Origin: Ettlia oleoabundans
Taxonomy: Eukaryota; Chlorophyta; Chlorophyceae; Chlamydomonadales
Direction: 5' to 3'
Assembly (NCBI GenBank): GCA_019693395.1
Contig: JAAMXP010004444.1
Location: 1,911-21,583, forward strand
Length of the DNA: 19,673 nt
Part shown: positions 16,800-19,673 of the stretch, in pieces
Position numbering within the stretch: position 1 is the first letter of the stretch
Layout: every line of letters starts with the position of its first letter
Translations under genes and position numbers: made by a program
Notes under the pieces: generated by a model
What the model saw: the letters and a program-made list of their open reading frames with translations, nothing else
What the model was told of the DNA's origin: nothing
Database searches by the model: none

Positions 16800-19465
16800 A
16801 TGGCTGGTGCGCCCAAACGGGCGGCCGATGGACAGGGGGTCCAGTCCACGGCCGTCTCTGAATATCCAGCATACAACGGCGGCGCGGTGGAGCTGACAAA
16901 TGGTGCTGGCGCCCACCCGCTGGCCACCGTGCCCCTGACCGGAGGCGGCGAGGCTGGGGACGACAATTCGGACCTCAGCAAAGGCTCTGGCAAGGCTCCT
17001 GAGCAGGAGCATGCCGTAGTTCCACAAGAGGGTGGGGTCTCTGCAAAGCCTGTGGGCTACTTCAGCCTGTTCAGGTGGGTGTTCAGATGGTTCGAACCTT
17101 CCGAGCCCGCAGCGTGCGCTGGCCACAAGTCCCGGCATTTAACAGCACCAGCTGGGCTGGTGTCAGCAAGCCTGGACCTTGCAGGCATTTCGTCTGTTGT
17201 GATCTGAGTCGCATTTGACTGATGCACAGCTCTATGCACTTTACGCAAGGATCCGTGGCTGCCTGTCGGGTCGCCTGTGGCTCCCACCCCAACCTACTAC
17301 TGCTGCTGTTGAGCCTCTGCCTCCAGCCCTGGCCCCCATCGAGGACAGCATGTGTCCCCTCGCCCCGCCCCACGCAGATATGCCGACCGAGTTGACTGGG
17401 TTTGCATACTGCTGGGATTGGCTGGAGCAGCTGCCAACGGCGTGGCGCTGCCCCTGTTTGCCCTCATTTTTGGAGACCTGGTCAATTCCCTAGGAGGAAA
17501 CCTTGACAACACAGATCTGCTCACTGACCAAGTCACCAAGTACTCATGTGAGCGGCATGCTAGCATGTGCGGCATCGTACATGGAAGCATGTGATGACAG
17601 CCTCTCGCAGGGGGCGTTTGCTGGGCCCTAGCATGGCATGTGGCCTTTGCAAGGGGGCGAGGCCGACTGGGGCGGAAAGGCTTCAAGGGACCCCTTCCAG
17701 GGCAGGAGCGGCAGTCAGCACGCACAGCTGTTGCTTCACATCGCTGCTCACGGTTCCAGCACTGCGGCAGTACATTAAGTTGTACCGCGTGGTCATTCTT
17801 GTACCGCCTGCAGTGTACTTTGTGTATGTGGGCATCGGCTCCTTTGTGGGGGCCTACCTGCAAGTTGCGATGTGGACGTTCACTGGTAGGCCCAGCACTG
17901 CTGGCTGCAGTGTTTTGCAGCTGGGGCTGCTGCAGCGAGGGTTGCTGCATGTAGGATGCCAGTGTTGTGGTGGTTTGGTTAAACAATCAGCCCAGTGCTG
18001 CATGAGACAAGTTGCCAGGCAGCCGCGCATTGTGCGTGTGCTTTTGTGTGCCCCACTGCCTCCCTGTGGGCGCCTGGCTGGCGTTGTGGTTGCTGCAGGC
18101 GTGCGGCAGGTCAACCGCATTCGCCACCAGTACCTCAGGAGCGTGCTGCGCCAGGACGTCGGCTACTTTGACACAACCGCTACCAGCGGTGAGGCTGTGG
18201 TGTTCATATCTTGCTGCATAGTTCCGTTCCCAAATCAACAGTTGCTGCATACTGTTGCCCAACCAACAGTCGGGTGGGCGAGCAGCAGTGTGACCTGGCG
18301 CAGTGGGTGTGGCTCCTCAGCTTGGCCTTTATGGCTTTGATGGAGTGAGTTCGCGCCCTGCGATAATCGCACCCGGCGGAGCTTTTGCATTGTCTCCATT
18401 GACTGTGTGCTTGCGGTACGTGAAATAGAGCAGAGCAGCTGACCTGTCTCTCTTGTTCCCCGCCGCTATGCTGCAGGCCGGTTGCTGCAGGGGCTCAATG
18501 AGGACTGCCAGACCCTGCAGCTGGCTATTGGGGACAAGGTGGGGAACGTCGTGTTCAACCTCACAACCGCCGTGTCTGGCATCGTTCTAGGTGGGTGGTA
18601 GGCAGTGCGGTGGTCTACGGCATGTGGGGTGCTGCCAGAGGCTGCTGCCTCCAGTGTTGCATCTGCCGCTGTGCCCAGTATTGTGCCTGCCACTCTGCTG
18701 CTTGCTGTTGTGTTGCCTTGCATTTTGCCTATAACGTGTTCCTCACACTACCACCGCTGCTTTCGTCCCCGCAGCCTTCACCAAGGGATGGGATATGACG
18801 CTCGTGATGCTGGCCACCGTGCCCTTCTTGGCGGGGATGGGGTGCGCCCTGCTGTTGCCTGCCATTGGCTGCTCTTCTCCACTTTGGTTTTTGCTTCTCG
18901 GCAGCGCTCAGTTCAGCGGCATGGGTCCGCTGTGAGCAGCACGTGCGATATACAGCAACTGCCTGGCACTTGCAGCAGCGCTGCACATGTCCAGCATTAC
19001 CCTGCAGAGAACCTAGGCAACTTAGATTTTGCTGTCCTTTCCCCTCTTGAATCCTTGCCACCGAAGCAAGCGCACTTATATAGACACCTGCACAGCTCAT
19101 GTACTGCGTGTATATACATAGTAGTTTGTACCAGACGTGCCTCTCGCCTCGCATGCCGCTCTAATGGGCCTGCTTCTTGCCTTTCCATACGCATGACACC
19201 ACACACAGACAGATGCATTGAAGCGTGCATGCCTCCTGCTGCTGTCCGTCTTTCTGCTGCCCGCAGCTTCTTACTTGCAGCAGCTCATACCTTAATCTGC
19301 ACGCTCGCCTCCTGCTCCTGTCCCGCTTTCTGCTGCTCCCAAGTTCTTCATTGCAGCAGCTCATACGTTAACCTGCACGCTCGCCTCCTGCTCCTGTTTC
19401 TCCCAGATTCATCGTCTCAGTTGTTATGGCCCGAAACAGCGCCAAGATCAACACGGCATATGCAG
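16800..19465 (+). CDS. ABCB-family (P-glycoprotein/MDR-type) ABC transporter, N-terminal part
   Basis: Seven exons join in frame: 16800-17074, 17378-17547, 17760-17885, 18099-18188, 18477-18590, 18775-18841, 19407-19465. They give the first 300 residues and continue past the right edge after donor CAG|GTGGGT. Residues 1-83 are a soluble, Gly/Ala-rich N-terminus; the conserved FSLFRYADRVDW (about 88-99) leads into TM1 (about 100-125, ending ALIFGDLVNSLG). TM2 is at about 158-187 (VVILVPPAVYFVYVG to WTFTG), then the cytoplasmic VRQVNRIRHQYLRSVLRQDVGYFD (192 onward), GRLLQGLNEDCQTLQLAIGD-type coupling helix region, TM3 (about 236-258) and TM4 start (KGWDMTLVMLATVPFLAGMG), then NSAKINTAYAG. This order is typical of the first transmembrane domain of ABCB exporters. 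Nucleotide-binding domains are outside, so full or half transporter cannot be told. Substrate unknown; in algae such proteins export xenobiotics or metabolites at the plasma membrane. Confidence 0.93.
19231..19406 (+). repeat. 76-bp tandem repeat, about 2.3 copies, at the 3' end of ABCB intron 6
   Basis: Copies begin with GCCTCCTGCT at 19231, 19307 and 19383. Copies 1 and 2 share CAGCAGCTCATAC and CTGCACGCTC; copy 3 is cut short at the acceptor CTCCCAG of exon 7 (19401-19406). Each full copy carries pyrimidine-rich sequence followed by one or more CAG, so it looks like an acceptor region. Confidence 0.85.
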
Positions 19466-19650
19466 GTGGGTGGGCCAATTGCGTACCTCCCTCACCTTGT
19501 TGGGGAGTGCCGCTGGAGTTTGATACCTTGTAAGGTTTGGGGGTGCAACAAGTCACCCCTCACAGCTTTCCCGTGCCACTGCCTCGTAATTGATTGATCA
19601 CGCTGGTATGAGCCCTCACATGTAGCCTCTGCCCGCGCCGCCCGCCCGCC

Positions 19651-19673
19651 CGCGCGCGCGCGCGCGCGCGCGC
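19651..19673. repeat. (CG)n dinucleotide repeat at the right edge
   Basis: At least 11 CG units run to the window end, preceded by CCCG repeats (19631-19650). It lies in the intron following ABCB exon 7. Such tracts can adopt Z-DNA and often break assemblies, so the true length is unknown. Confidence 0.9.

Noticed and set aside
18605..19597. 330-residue plus-strand open frame
   Set aside because: It runs across ABCB introns 5 and 6 in a different frame from the conserved exons 6 and 7, so it is a chance frame through intron sequence.
1..19673. Operon, CRISPR, insertion sequence, tRNA or rRNA content
   Set aside because: Gene structure is eukaryotic with many spliceosomal introns. Repeats are tandem microsatellite or minisatellite types without spacers, no transposase or terminal inverted repeats were seen, and no RNA-gene signature was found by eye. 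A covariance-model scan was not possible.

Overview
This is a stretch of nuclear genome from a green alga (Chlorophyta). The evidence is a nuclear, intron-dense PSB28 gene with a plastid-targeting leader, TGTAA polyadenylation motifs after three gene ends (a fourth lies 275 nt after another), (CAG/CTG)-rich GC-biased sequence, and short introns (about 90-560 bp) with strong 'pyrimidine tract + gCAG' acceptors. Sphaeropleales or Trebouxiophyceae would fit; I cannot name a species. No gene here reads as one open frame. I rebuilt the gene models by joining exons with compatible phase, and checked each exon length against the reading frame.

Layout, left to right: (1) 280-1182, minus: 5' part of a LAMMER/CLK (plant AFC) protein kinase; the rest lies beyond the left edge. 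(2) 1183-2710: about 1.5 kb without a supported gene. (3) 2711-5653, minus: a 7-exon gene for an unrecognised 599-residue membrane protein with a long Ala/Pro-rich tail. (4) 5654-5969: short intergenic region shared by two divergent genes. (5) 5970-7840, plus: PSB28, a photosystem II assembly protein, in 7 coding exons including ones of 16, 18 and 9 nt. (6) 8227-12447, plus: a 12-exon membrane-anchored SGNH-hydrolase-like protein of 633 residues. (7) 12448-12796: short convergent gap with two opposed TGTAA signals. (8) 12797-16440, minus: a complete TBC1D20/Gyp8-type Rab GTPase-activating protein, 10 exons, 397 residues. (9) 16441-16799: second divergent intergenic region. (10) 16800 to the right edge, plus: the first 300 residues of an ABCB (P-glycoprotein/MDR) transporter, continuing outside.

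The genes are ordinary eukaryotic single-gene units, not an operon, and belong to unrelated processes: splicing-factor phosphorylation, PSII assembly, glycan or lipid ester hydrolysis, ER-Golgi traffic and membrane export. The most unusual content is in gene structure. PSB28 contains two adjacent microexons. At least three and probably four introns start with GC instead of GT. A 76-bp tandem repeat sits just upstream of an ABCB acceptor, and C/G-tract and pentanucleotide repeats lie inside introns. The unrecognised membrane protein and the C-terminal domain of the SGNH protein are the best candidates for undescribed protein biology. I found no transposon, CRISPR array, rRNA or tRNA.
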